This document shows positions 20,516 through 31,900 of a stretch of 64,000 bases of DNA, piece by piece. The notes under the pieces are model-generated. The model was given only the letters and a program-made list of their open reading frames with translations. It searched no databases and had not been told where the DNA came from. The DNA comes from Hydrangea macrophylla (taxonomy: Eukaryota; Streptophyta; Magnoliopsida; Cornales; Hydrangeaceae). The DNA lies in assembly GCA_033977485.1 (NCBI GenBank), contig CM066991.1:56150850-56214849 (forward strand), given 5' to 3'. How positions within the stretch are numbered: the first letter of the stretch is position 1; each line of letters starts with the position of its first letter. A program made the position numbers and the translations under genes.

Positions 20516-23382
20516 TAGCTTATTGCTAGTCCCTAGCAATAAACTGAAAGAGAAATTTCTCTAAAAGTTTTATTCAAAAGTAGGAATAAACTAAGGAAAA
20601 TAAAATCTACCTCACTATCACAGGAATCGCGATTGCATTTAGCATATACAACAAGCCGTTAAACCCTTAGTGGACGAGTGTTGTCTCGTGAGGGTTTATA
20701 GTGAATGTACCCACAAAATTCAATTTTAAATTTTAAAATGTCAAAATAAAGGTAGATTTTTTCTTTTTATAACAACAGATAGAATTAAATTTGGCAATAA
20801 AATGAAATTTCCAAGTATATAATAGTAATGTAACACAGATACTCATAGTTTGTCAATGGCAGTATTTTATACTCTTTAAACTTACAGTATGTGCTTGAAA
20901 AGTCAAACAGTTGATCTTAACTTCAAAATTCACATAACCATTAACAGTCATAAAACTTGTAGTTTTAACTCCAATCTCACTAGGATTTAACTCTTTTAAT
21001 GAGAAACTCTCAGAAACTGGTGTAGAGAACATCTCACATGGTAGGGAAACAAAGACAGAGAAATTGCTTCCATTTTGAAAACTCAATATATTAGCATTTG
21101 GAGTACAATAAGTCTCATGAAAGAATACTTTAGCATTAGAAGAGTGATCTACCATGGAGAACATCTTTATCACTTAAATTTAAAAATCAATTTCTTTTAA
21201 AAATTAGGACTTTGACTGGTAGGTTAGAATTTAAGATGATTAGGAGATTTGGGGTGTATTTGTTCTAAGCATGTGATTGGAATGTTTGCGCAGTTTATTC
21301 CAACCTCTTTTTTTTTCTTCACCTTTTTATCATTTATACAGTTTTTTTTTTTTTTTAGTTTCTCATTTTTTTCTTCTTTTTTTTTTGAATTAATTTTTTT
21401 ATTTTTAAATCAATTCCTTTCTTTCTTTACCACTTCTTGCAATATCATTACAGTCTAATCACATACCTAGATATAGAAGTGAGGTTTGTACTCCCAGGTG
21501 GAGCAAGGCATGATTTGGAGAGAACTGAGAATAAGGCAATATTAGGTGAAGGGGGTGCATTTGAAAGAAAAGATGGCCTAAATCATTTTCAAAATAGATT
21601 GACTTTGTTCATTTGAGCAATTTAGAAGTTCTAATGATAAATCCTAAACGTTCTTTTCTAATGATCAGTCAAAGAAAAAGAAAAATAATGAGACTTTCAA
21701 CGAGTGATATAATAAGAAAATGAGACAGAAAAGAACAGTAACCCTCATAAAGGAAGATTGGCACAAAAGCTCACATGGGTTAATTAGTTTCCACTACCTG
21801 TCTGTAGACTGCATAGTTTATGCTTACTCATCCATTTAGATTCAGTAAAAATTTTCACACTGTTTCAAAATATTTAAAGTTTAAAGAGTTTCTAGCATTT
21901 GGAAATAGTAAAACATGTGACAATGTGCTATATGCTATTAACATACCCAAAATAACATTAACGTGTCAAATTTTATCTTATATAGAAGTAAAAGAAAATT
22001 TCTGAAAAATCCTTAGCACATCCACTAGGTTTGATACATATATGGTGCGACTAGTATCCTCTTCACCTATACAAAAGAGGCTACACAATCCGGAGCGTCC
22101 AAATTGTCATGATCGCCATCCACCTCTAGTAAAAGAGATGGTTCTAGAACCACTAGCAAGCTAAAATATCAGTAAGAGGCTAGAAGATAACTCTGGCTTT
22201 ACCTAGTTTTTCGCTACCTCTAGAGTCAATCACCGCACCAGACATATCTGGTGATGTTGGGATCATGCAAATTACTCCTATCGAACCAGCTATTAAAAGC
22301 CATATGTACACGTAGGATTATTTTAAAGTCTGACCTGACTGAAAATTATTCAATGTACTAAAAATTAAAATTTAAAAATAAAATACAATTAAATTAAAAT
22401 GAGGGATGGGAAACCAAAGTTCATTTGGGTATCAAAGGATTTAGTCCACTTTCTCAACCAAAATTTTCTTTTGTTTCGATTTGAATTGTCTTTTGTAGCA
22501 GTAGTAAACTTTAAAAGAAGTGCCATTATAAGAAATTACACCAGGACATTTTCTCTATAGCAATTCAAGCATCATCCTAACATTTTAGCTTTCGTTTTGA
22601 TGGCATAAAGGCTAGTACCAGCAATTCTTCTGCCCAGAAACAAGTAAGCAACCCATTAACGCCTGATCATCGACTGTCGGAATCATTTTTTATACTCTCA
22701 ACCAACAAGAGAGGCTAGACTCAACCCTCCATTCCTTTCAACTATCAACTAAGATCTAATTAAAGAGAGCTTAGAGGGGGTGGGTGGATATTTTATTTAA
22801 AAACTATATTAATATTAAGATATATATATATTTTCATAAACTAATTTTTTTTTAGCAAAGTTTAAGACAATGTATCATTACAACAATAATAATACAAAAA
22901 ATTATGGTATAAACTTAAAAAATTATAAGAGCGCTGACTTGTGCGTCATTCATTTTTTAAAAAAAAAAAAACTAGGAAAAATAATTATATTTTTATCTCT
23001 CTCTCTTTTTTTTAACAAGGGCAACGTAGTATTTTCATAGCAGCAATTAGGAAAATGACAAGGTAAAGTTTAAAATACACAAGACCAATAGCTAGCGCGT
23101 CATCCATTTTTTGTAGTTCAAAAGCTGAAATGGAAAAATATCACCTGCCACACAGAGATCTGAGAACATGGTAGGGTCGTGAAACGAGTGGTATTTCCAA
23201 GTTTCTTTGGTGAGTGGGTACCTACAACTTGTGCATTATATTTTTGTTAAATAATGGAAAAGAGAGAAAATAAAAATCAGAAACAAAAACTAAAAATTTA
23301 AGCCGGATTGCAAAGAAAGAAAAAAAAAACTAAATAAAATCAAAATCAAGCTTTTCTCTAGATTACAGATCTTACCTTTAGT
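20516..23382 (-). other. Long 3' region of the outer Athila element
   Basis: AT-rich DNA with no gag-pol homology. The lower end (20516-20720) is conserved Athila 3' sequence. Between about 20850 and 23380 I see only scattered short frames without family features (for example 20853-21173 minus, 106 codons), homopolymer A/T runs (21310-21420, 22960-22975), and acceptor-like sites. One of these (TTTCTGGGCAG on the minus strand near 22635) precedes a short coding-like stretch. Confidence 0.4.
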
Positions 23383-23690
23383 GAACGATAGAGTGGATCT
23401 TGATTTTGGATCGAGGAAAACAAAAAAAAATGGAAATAAATGAGAGAATGAGAGATCCGAGCGAGAGCGAGAGAGTTGCAGAGAGTGGGAGACGAGAGAG
23501 TGAGAAATCTGTGATGAGAGAGGGAAGAGAAAGAAAAGAAAGGAAGAAAAAGAAAGGAAAACGAGAGATGGTGAAAGATTTTAGGGTTTAAGCCCTATAT
23601 ATAGCCATTTTCTCTTTTTCAGTGTAAAAGATTTTAGGGTTTAAGCCCTATATATAGCCATTTTCTCTTTTTCAGTGTAGCTCTCCATAA
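23383..23690 (-). promoter_or_regulatory. Host-type promoter and leader inside the Athila 3' region
   Basis: On the minus strand CTATATATAGGGCTTAAACC combines a TATA box with a telo-box (AAACCCTAA) and occurs twice in tandem. It is followed by about 200 bp of almost pure pyrimidine leader and then CACTAAAG followed by GTAAGATCTG, an excellent 5' splice site at about 23383. This is the layout of many plant housekeeping gene 5' ends, for example ribosomal protein genes. It may be captured host sequence or the element's own internal promoter. Confidence 0.5.
23569..23683. repeat. 58-bp tandem duplication with telo-box and TATA
   Basis: Two nearly perfect copies of a unit containing TTTTAGGGTTTAAGCCCTAT, TATATAGCC and TTCTCTTTTTCAGTGTA. 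The core TAGGGTTTAAGCCCTA is itself a palindrome. Confidence 0.85.
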
Positions 23691-23784
23691 AAAAAAACTA
23701 TTTTTTTAAAAAAAAAAAATTAGCTAAATTAATTTAAAATAAAGATAAAATTAACAAACAAACAAACAGGTGCTAATCGTGAAG

Positions 23785-23821
23785 CCGTCCCCCCCAACTG
23801 AGTCTAACATTGTCCTCAATG
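23785..23821 (-). other. Conserved Athila purine motif after integrase
   Basis: The minus strand reads CATTGAGGACAATGTTAGAC, then CAGTTGGGGGGG. A short block of this kind, 'CATTGAGGACAATG' before a G run, is typical of the region after integrase in Athila-type elements and may act as a second polypurine tract. Confidence 0.6.
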
Positions 23822-24014
23822 AGTGAGATGAGAAAAGAAGCCAAGGATCTGTAATAAAAAGAATTACACAAAGAAAAGATAGAATAATAATGACAAGATT
23901 AACTTACATATATATATATATATGTAATAAATCGTGATCAAATTAAGAGTATAGGACTATGAAAATATAAATAATTTGATACACTATGTCCTATACCAAT
24001 TATGATTTACAATA

Positions 24015-24670
24015 TTAAGGAGCATTATAGTTGGGGTCCTCCAAAGGAATGGACTTCAACTCAGGTTCAAATCCTTCTAAAAATAGCTTTAATCTATGCC
24101 CATTAACTTTAAATGTATTTTCATCTTTAGGGTCCTCAATCTTGACAGTTCCATAAGGATAAACATTTTTTACTATATACGGACTAGTCCACCGAGATTT
24201 CATCTTTCCTCTAAAAAGATGTAGTCTTGAGTCATATAATAGAAATTTTTGCGCGGGGGTAAATCTTTTGCGCAAGAGATTCTTATTATGATACAGTTTA
24301 GTTCTTGCTTGATGAATTCGAGAGTTATCATGTGTCTTTATGAATTTCTTCAAGTTCACTTAATTGTAATTTTCTTAAAATTCCTCCCTCTTTAGCATTA
24401 GCATTACAATTTAAAGTCCTAGTAGCCCAATATGCCTTACGTTCTAATTCTACAGGTAGGTAACAAGCTTTTTCATAGACAAGTCTGTATAGGGACATCC
24501 CCGAATGGGTCTTATAAGTAGTTCTATATGCCCATAAAGCATCTGTTAATTTTGAAGACCAGTCTTTACAATTAGAATTCACAGATTTTTTGAGAATATG
24601 CTTAATTTGCCTATTAGCTAATTCAGCTTGTCCATTTGCTTGTGGATGGTATGCAGTTGATACCTAATGG
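24015..24670 (-). pseudogene. pol: Integrase C-terminal part of the outer Athila element
   Basis: It begins just inside the insertion site, after an in-frame TAG, with [13 protein letters not shown]; the catalytic Glu is intact here. It runs through [19 protein letters not shown] and [20 protein letters not shown], then in another frame through [19 protein letters not shown] to FKVNGHRLKLFLEG and ends at 24015. A frameshift near 24350 separates the two blocks. The missing N-terminal part is at 39270-40110. Confidence 0.85.
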
Positions 24671-24928
24671 ATCACTACAAAGTGGGGGTATTTGTAAAAT
24701 ACAACCGCGCTAAAAGGAAGAATTGCATTCGTTTTAATCACAACTTCCCGTTTTATCTGCAATTTGCATTACAAGGCTAGTTTTCATACAATGTGATTAA
24801 TCTATGATAAGCAGTATTGTTTTAGCTATTGTTTGTGCAGATCACTACAGTGTGGACTAGAAAGATGAACATCAGGACAACTGGGATGCCGGAATGCAAA
24901 CAAAAGAATTCAAAGCTAAAGTTTGAAG

Positions 24929-25039
24929 TTCGAGCGATCGAAGCTAGTTCGAGCGATCGAACGTTCGATCGCTTAAAGAAGGTTGAAGTGCTTGAGTTCC
25001 AAATGTTAGATCGATCGAGAAATGTTTGATCGACCGAAC
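24929..25039. repeat. Palindrome cluster 3 (inner 5' LTR, upstream of TATA)
   Basis: About five TTCGATCGATCGAA-type cores, lying 67-177 bp upstream of the TATA box. The same cluster is in the 3' LTR at 37884-37993 with small C/T differences. Confidence 0.85.
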
Positions 25040-25105
25040 ATGGTATTTTCAGAAACTTTCGCGTACACAGCAGTTGCGGAATTGTAACCCTAGCCTTTAG
25101 GTTTT

Positions 25106-25115
25106 CTATATATAT
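25106..25115 (+). promoter_or_regulatory. TATA box of the inner Athila LTR
   Basis: CTATATATAT after GGTTTT, with the start of the transcript expected about 30 bp downstream near GTATACGTCCCGAGGG. An identical site is at 38061-38070. Confidence 0.6.
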
Positions 25116-25536
25116 GAGCATTGTATACGTCCCGAGGGACGCCCAACTTTGCTTTTCATCAGTTTTTAGAGAGAGAGATAGAGAGTTTACATTGTTTTGT
25201 AGGTTTTTGTTCAAGGTTTTATGTTGTGAGCTCGGATTCTTATAGTTTAAATATGAATTTTTCGTTCCAGGTTACTTATTTATTGTTTCAGTTACATTTT
25301 GCACTTAGTTAATCGTAGTTTAATCTTCAATCTCGTAGTATTGCATGCTAGATAAGTTAAAATCACTAGTTTCATAGTTTTCATGAAAAACTCACATCCA
25401 AACAACGCCTTAATGTTTTCATATGTTAAATACCAACCTGTGACACTCCAGACGATGTCTGAGTAGTCCTAAGGTTGGGAGAACACAATGAAACAGTGAT
25501 CTTCAGCCTCTGCCATGCAGCAGAATAAATCCTGTG

Positions 25537-25656
25537 TTCGATCGATCGGAGGTAGTTCGATCGATCAAACCAGAGATAGTCAAGCGATCGAAGGACATTT
25601 CGATCGATTGAGGGATGAAGGCTTTCGATCGATCGAACGATCGTCGATCGATCGAA
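25537..25656. repeat. Palindrome cluster 4 (inner 5' LTR, downstream of TATA)
   Basis: About five or six cores, beginning 422 bp after the TATA box. The mate in the 3' LTR is 38492-38611. Confidence 0.85.
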
Positions 25657-26329
25657 CTCTCTGATTCTTGAGGATGTTCCCTGCAGTATTCCAGGACCTT
25701 TTGTTTTTCGAACTCTCTGATTCTTGAGGATGTTCCCTGCAGTCCCCAAACGCTCAGTTTGTCAAAACAGTTTTTAAAATCAAGGCCCTAAGGCATTTTC
25801 TTTCAATATATTTTTCAAACCACTTTCAATGCTAACACCATTGTAGGTGCGAGTCTTAACTATTGAATTAAACCGCTTTCATGTGTTTCAAGTTAACTGT
25901 GATGCTATAGTCCCGGTCATGAAAGGGCTATGGAATCTTTATTTTCAGAGAAATACGAAAAACTGTGGGCAATATACTCCTTAGTGCTTCAAAGTAACTG
26001 CATGGTAGATGGTTAGATTATTGTGGATTTGTGTAATCCCAACACTTTCTTCTTAAAGTTAAATCTTATTTTAGAGTATTGTTTTAACTAGCTAATTAGT
26101 TCTTTAATTTAATCTAAATTGTTTTCGTTAGTAGTCTTAGTTTGTGGGACTTCGTGTTCTGCACCATTATTAAATCTTATTGATTTTTTTTTCTTTCGAG
26201 TTTAGTCTAAGCTAATAGGTCAACACCTTCCCTGTGGGATCGACCTGGTCTTACCAGTTACTACTTGCACGTCTACCTACACTTGGGTATTGCACAAGAG
26301 CACACAAGATTATTCGTGTGTCAAGTTTT

Positions 26330-26347
26330 TGGCGCCGTTGCCGGGGA
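26330..26347 (+). other. Primer-binding site, Asp tRNA type
   Basis: TGGCGCCGTTGCCGGGGA, the primer site characteristic of Athila-type elements, six bases after the LTR end. Confidence 0.9.
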
Positions 26348-26453
26348 AGGCGACGATCAATTCCTTAGATTACCTCAATCTTTCCTGATCTATTTATGTT
26401 TTCCTTTTTCTTTGAGTTCTCTAGGTTTTCAATCTTCTTAGGTTCTCTCATTA

Positions 26454-28826
26454 ATGTCCGATAATTCCGTCCACGGAATTTACAGAAATCCTCTATATTC
26501 ATCCAATTCTTCCAGTTCTAGTAACCCTGTCACCACTCCAACTGAATCAATGGATGATAATCAGAGTGAACATGGTGACAATGTTGTGATACCAATTGAT
26601 GATTCACTACATCTGTTGTGCGATCTCATGCAACCAGAACACGCACCTACTCCTTCTTGCATTCTCATTCCCCCACATGCTGGCGAATTTCAATTTCGTA
26701 ATGGGATGATTCAACTCCTCCCAACATTTCATGGGATGGAAAGCGAGAAGGCATATCTACACGTTAAGGATTTCAAGGATGTTTGTAAAACATTCTCCCA
26801 AACTTGTCCTTTAGATGTGACACGCTTAATGTTATTTCCCTTCACCTTGAAGGATAAAGCGAAGGCATGGTTACTCACCCTAAAACCGAATTCAATCTTC
26901 ACATGGCATGCGATGAACACTGCGTTTTTGAAGAAATTCTTTCCACCTTGCATGACCACAGAGCTAAAACGCCAAATAAGTTCATACAAGCAGAGGAGCA
27001 ATGAAACCTTCACCCAAACTTGGGAGCGTTTCAAAGATTTGCTTCTCTCATGTCCCCACCACGGATATGAGAAATGGCGTACCATCAGTCACTTCTATGA
27101 AGGACTGAATGGTGAAACGAAAAAGTTGGTCGAAACTATGAGCTCTGGACCATTCCTTCGAAAGAACACCGAAGAGGCTGAAGCTCATTTTGAGTGGTTA
27201 GCTGAACATGCTCATGAATGGTCTAACTCTGAAGATACACCTCGAACTCAAATATCGAGTGTGGAAAATAAGAGTTTGTACCAATTGAAAAGTGAAGATC
27301 ATCTGATGAACAAATACGAAGAACTGGCGAAGAAGGTAGAAGAACTAGGGATGCGAGGAGAGAGCTCTAGGCAGGTTATTCTTGAGGAACCATACGGCAC
27401 ATGCAACATGTTGGGACATACAACTCAATACTGTCCCAATGTGCCGTATTTTCAAGAGCAGGCCCCTATGGAGATGAATGCCATGCACGGTTTTCGAGGG
27501 GCGGGGAATTCCAACAATAACTTTCAAAGTAACAATAGATGGAATAACCCGGGTTTTGATTGGAGAAATAATGCTGGGACCCAAAATCAATATCAACAGC
27601 AGCCCTATAACAATAATCAATATCAAGGGCAAAACAATAGGCCGTCCCATCAATACAATCAAAACAGAACCAATAACTACAACCAAGCTCAACCCTCCAA
27701 TGCACCACAGACCAATACCTATGTGCCACCACACAAGAAGGTTCAAGAAGAAGAGCCACTTGCTAATGCCAATCTAACGCAGCAACTCATACAAATGATG
27801 AGTAGAATGTCTGCCACGTTAGAAAGGATAGATGCACGGCAAGAGGGTTCAGGAGGAACATTCCCTGCCCAACCACTTCCGAACCCCAAGGGACATAACA
27901 ATGGTCCTAACAATCAAGAACATGCTAAAGCCGTGACTACACTGAGAAGCAAAAAAATCATAAAGAAAAGCATGCCTCTGTCTACACCCGAAGTGTACAA
28001 AGAGGAGGAAGTGGTGGATAATGAGCTTGAGCAACCATCTACTCAAGAGGAGGAGCCGTCTACTAATGGCGAGGCAATAAAGGTAAACATTGAAGTTCCT
28101 AGAGTAGAGGAAGAAGTTGAGCAAAGGCCTGGAAAGGAGTCTGTTGAGGATGAACCACCAAAATGCCCTTTTCCTGCACCTTATCCTCAACGGTTGAAGA
28201 AACCCAAGAATGAGACGAAGAATCAGGAGTTTCTAGAATTATTTAAACAAGTCAAAATTAACCTTCCACTCCTAGATGCTATCAAGCAAGTGCCGACCTA
28301 TGCTAAGTATCTCAAAGATCTATGCACGGTCAAGAGGAGGCAAAGTGTGAAGAAACATACTTATGTCGCGTACCAAGCAAGTGTGATCATTCAAAATGAG
28401 TTACCTCCAAAACTCAGAGACCCCGGTACACCTACGGTCTCATGTAGAATTGGGAATCAAAGAATAGATAACGCACTCCTCGATCTAGGAGCAAGCGTGA
28501 ACCTGCTGCCATATTCAGTCTATAAACAGTTAGGGTTGGGTGAACTCAAACCCACCCGAGTCGCTTTGCAACTGGCAGACAGATCTGTGAAGTACCCTAG
28601 AGGGGTGTTAGAGGACGTCCTTGTCCAAATAGACTCTTTTGTCTTTCTGGTTGATTTTGTGATATTGGACACAGAACCTGTGTCTAATCCTGGTGCACAC
28701 ATCCCGGTTATCTTTGGACGTCCATTCCTCAACACTATTGATGCCACAATCAAGATTAGAAGTGGTATCATGACTATCGTATTCGGGAACATGACATTGA
28801 ATGTCAAAATTTTTTCTAATCCCTGA
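26454..28826 (+). CDS. gag: Gag-protease of the inner Athila element
   Basis: 790 residues in one open frame. Residues 1-75 form a Ser/Asn-rich, acidic leader. The capsid lies at about 80-250 (MIQLLPTFHGMESEKAYLHV; FTLKDKAKAWLLTL; ISSYKQRSNETFTQTWERF; SHFYEGLNGETKKLVE). The nucleocapsid knuckle at about 310-325 reads YGTCNMLGHTTQYC; the first Cys of C-x2-C-x4-H-x4-C is Tyr. An Asn/Gln-rich linker follows to about 430, then an acidic linker. The protease lies at about 655-785, with active site LLDLGASVNLLPYSVY (Leu where DTG/DSG is usual, common in Athila) and VIFGRPFLNTIDA. After its TGA the same frame stays open for 33 more codons, so the original gag-pro was probably fused to pol. It builds the particle and processes the polyprotein. 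Confidence 0.9.
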   Translation: MSDNSVHGIYRNPLYSSNSSSSSNPVTTPTESMDDNQSEHGDNVVIPIDDSLHLLCDLMQPEHAPTPSCILIPPHAGEFQFRNGMIQLLPTFHGMESEKAYLHVKDFKDVCKTFSQTCPLDVTRLMLFPFTLKDKAKAWLLTLKPNSIFTWHAMNTAFLKKFFPPCMTTELKRQISSYKQRSNETFTQTWERFKDLLLSCPHHGYEKWRTISHFYEGLNGETKKLVETMSSGPFLRKNTEEAEAHFEWLAEHAHEWSNSEDTPRTQISSVENKSLYQLKSEDHLMNKYEELAKKVEELGMRGESSRQVILEEPYGTCNMLGHTTQYCPNVPYFQEQAPMEMNAMHGFRGAGNSNNNFQSNNRWNNPGFDWRNNAGTQNQYQQQPYNNNQYQGQNNRPSHQYNQNRTNNYNQAQPSNAPQTNTYVPPHKKVQEEEPLANANLTQQLIQMMSRMSATLERIDARQEGSGGTFPAQPLPNPKGHNNGPNNQEHAKAVTTLRSKKIIKKSMPLSTPEVYKEEEVVDNELEQPSTQEEEPSTNGEAIKVNIEVPRVEEEVEQRPGKESVEDEPPKCPFPAPYPQRLKKPKNETKNQEFLELFKQVKINLPLLDAIKQVPTYAKYLKDLCTVKRRQSVKKHTYVAYQASVIIQNELPPKLRDPGTPTVSCRIGNQRIDNALLDLGASVNLLPYSVYKQLGLGELKPTRVALQLADRSVKYPRGVLEDVLVQIDSFVFLVDFVILDTEPVSNPGAHIPVIFGRPFLNTIDATIKIRSGIMTIVFGNMTLNVKIFSNP

Positions 28827-28927
28827 CCTGAAGAATACGATGATGAGGAAGAAATTCATTACATTGACACAGTCATTGAAGATGAAGTTGATTTGGTCGA
28901 CTACAAAGATCCTTTGGAAGTTATGAT

Positions 28928-31900
28928 GTGAGATTTGGCGATATCTATCAGCCTGCAGAGTCAACTCCATTGGATACTGACCTGAACCAGATGTGTCTTA
29001 TGATGGAAACGATAGAGGAGGATAGAGCAGAATGCATGTGGGTAATGCCATATGAACAATTGCCTCCTAAAACTAAGTTGGCAATGCCTTCTAGTTTTCA
29101 GTTTCCGGAGTTAGAGTTAAAGGAGCTACCCAAAGAGCTAAAATATGCATTCCTAGGGACTGGCAAAACTTATCCTGTGATCATTTCATCTGCTTTAACT
29201 CATGAACAGGAAGGTATGCTAGTGCAAATGCTGACTAAGCATAAGGATGCTATGGGATGGACGATTGCTGACCTCAAAGGCATAATCCCATCCATATGCA
29301 CTCATAAGATATATCTGGAGGAAAACGCTAGACCTTCAAGACAAATGCAAAGGCGTCTAAATCCCAACATGCAAGAAGTAGTTAAAAAGGAAGTGCTCAA
29401 ACTACTTGATGTTGGGATGATTTATCCGATATCTGATAGTCCTTGGGTTAGTCCAACCTAAGTGGTTCCAAAGAAAGCAGGCATAATGGTCATCCCAAAC
29501 AAAGATGGTGAATTGGTACCAACACGTGTTCCCACTGGATGGAGGATGTGTATTGACTACAGAAAGTTGAATACTGTGACCCGAAAAGACCATTTTCCTT
29601 TGCCATTCATGAATCAAATGCTAGAACGTGTGGTAGGTCACAAGTATTATTGCTTTTTGGATGGATATAGTGGATATAACCAAATTGAAATTGCTCCTGA
29701 AGATTAGGAGAAAACCACATTCACTTGTCCATTTGGTACATTTGCCTACCGTCGAATGCCGTTTGGCTTATGTAATGCACCGACTACCTTTCAGCGATGC
29801 ATGCTAAGCATATTCAGTGACATGGTCGAACACATCCTTGAAGTCTTCATGGATGATTTTTCAGTGTTTGGCCATAGCTTTGAAGATTGCCTCAGCAATC
29901 TCGAGCATGTATTAATGCGATATGAGGATAAACACCTAGTTTTGAATTGGGAAAAGTGTCACTTTATGGTGACCAAGGGAATTGTCCTCGGCCATATAAT
30001 CTCCGAAGAAGGAATCCAAGTGGATAAGGCCAAAATTGACATAATCTCAAATCTACCTGTCTCCCGTACAGTGAGAGACATCCGTTCGTTCTTGGGGCAT
30101 GCGGGATTTTATCGTCGGTTTATCCAGAACTTCAGTGCAATCTCTCGACCTCTTTGTCAACTTCTTGCCAAAGATGCACCATTTGAGTGGTCAGAGAGTT
30201 GCCAAAAGTCCTTCGAGGATCTAAAAGAGCTCCTCACCACCGCACCTATAATCAAAGCAACCAACTGGAGTTTGCCTTTCGAATTAATGTGCGATGCTAG
30301 TGATTACGCCATTGGCACAGTCCTAGGCCAGAGAAAGAACAATAAGCCATATGTGATATACTATGCCAGCCGAACTTTGAATGAAGCTCAAATGAATTAT
30401 ACAACTACTGAAAAGGAGCTGCTGGCTGTAGTATTCGCCTTGGATAAGTTTAGGACTTATCTGATAGGGTCACCAATCGTTTGTTTTACAGATCACTTGG
30501 CCCTCAAGTATCTGCTGTCTAAGAAAGACGCTGAACAACGGCTCATTCGCTGGATACTCTTACTCTAAGAGTTTGATCTAACAATCAAAGATAAGAAAGG
30601 AGTAGAGAATGTGGTTGCGGACCATTTGTCACGGTTGACTTTTGTCGACAATACTGAACCCCAATCCATTAAGGATGAGTTCCCGGACGAACAGCTACTG
30701 ACAGTAAGTGGTCTGCCTTGGTATGCTGATATCGTGAACTACCTTGTTACGGGAGAAACCCCAAATCATTGGTCAAACCAAGACAGAAAACGGTTCCTCT
30801 CGTTCGCGAGTCATTTCTTTTTTGATGACCCATATCTTTTCAAGTACTGTGCTGATCAGGTTATCAGGCGCTGCGTCCCCAATGAGGATATAGCCGTAAT
30901 TTTAGCATCATGCCATTCTGAGGCATGCGGTGGCCACTTCTCTTCACAGAAGACCGCACAAAAAGTTCTACAAAGCAGTTTTTACTGGCCTATAATTTTC
31001 AAAGATGCGTATTCCTTTTGCAAGACATGCCAATGCTGTCAAAAGCTTGGAACTATTTCTAAAAGGAATTCTATGCCTTTAACCCCTATCATCACAATTG
31101 AGATATTCGATTGTTGGGGCATAGATTTTATGGGCCCATTTCCCAAGTCTAATAACTGTGAATACATACTTCTTGCTGTCGAGTATGTGTCAAAATGGGT
31201 TGAACCGATACCAACGAGACGCAATGACCACAGAACGGTCATGTCCTTTCTAAGAGAGCATATCTTGTCTCGTTTTGGAACTCCGAAAGCTTTACTAAGT
31301 GACCAAGGCAAGCATTTCTGCAATAGGCCTTTGGAGTCACTTCTTAAGAAATACGGAGTCCACCATAAAATCGCTCTTGCCTATCATCCACAGTTGAATG
31401 GGCAAGCGAAATTGGCTAACTGAGAAATCAAGCATATTCTCGAAAAGACGGTTAGCTCCAACCGAAAGGACTGGGCATACAAGCTGACCGATGCTTTATG
31501 GGCGTACCGTACTACCTACAAGATAAATCTAGGTATGTCCCCGTATAGATTGGTTTACGGGAAAGCTTGCCACCTCCCTGTTGAAATTATGCATAAAGCT
31601 TACTGGGCGACACGCTCATTGAACTTTGATATCCAAGAGGGAGGTCAGTTACGCAAGCTCCAACTTGCAAAGCTAGAGGAAATACGACGAGATGCGTATG
31701 ACTCTACAAGGTTGCATAAGGAAAGGTTGAAGGCTCGCCATGATCGTACGATCTTTCGCAAATCATTTGAGCCGGGGCAGAAAGTTTTGCTGTATGACTC
31801 TCGCCTCCACCTTTTCCCAGGAAAGCTCCGTTCCCGTTGGACGGGCCCGTTCATTATAAAAACTGTCTTTCCACACGGGGCGGTTGAGCTCGTCAATCCA

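Larger units (their letters stand above)
24676..26323 (+). repeat. 5' LTR of the inner Athila element
   Basis: 1648 bp; starts TACAAAGTGG (TG changed to TA) and ends GTGTCA. It contains two palindrome clusters flanking a TATA box at 25106-25115. A 35-bp local duplication (about 25650-25684 and 25709-25743) replaces part of the sequence seen in the 3' LTR. Near the end is CCCTGTGGGATCGACC (26230-26245), conserved in the other Athila-type LTRs here. Confidence 0.92.

Noticed and set aside
21249..21458. Phe-rich 69-codon ORF
   Set aside because: Poly-T stretches; no start context or homology.
23400..23591. Arg/Glu/Lys-rich plus ORF
   Set aside because: Antisense reading of a pyrimidine-rich leader; the composition alone explains it.
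23569..23683. Interstitial telomere repeat (TTTAGGG)
   Set aside because: Only isolated TTTAGGG copies, one per 58-bp unit and next to a TATA box, so a telo-box is a better explanation.
27345..27759. Minus-strand ORFs (133 and 97 codons)
   Set aside because: They lie opposite the Asn/Gln-rich linker of gag and are antisense shadows rich in Ile, Leu and Val.
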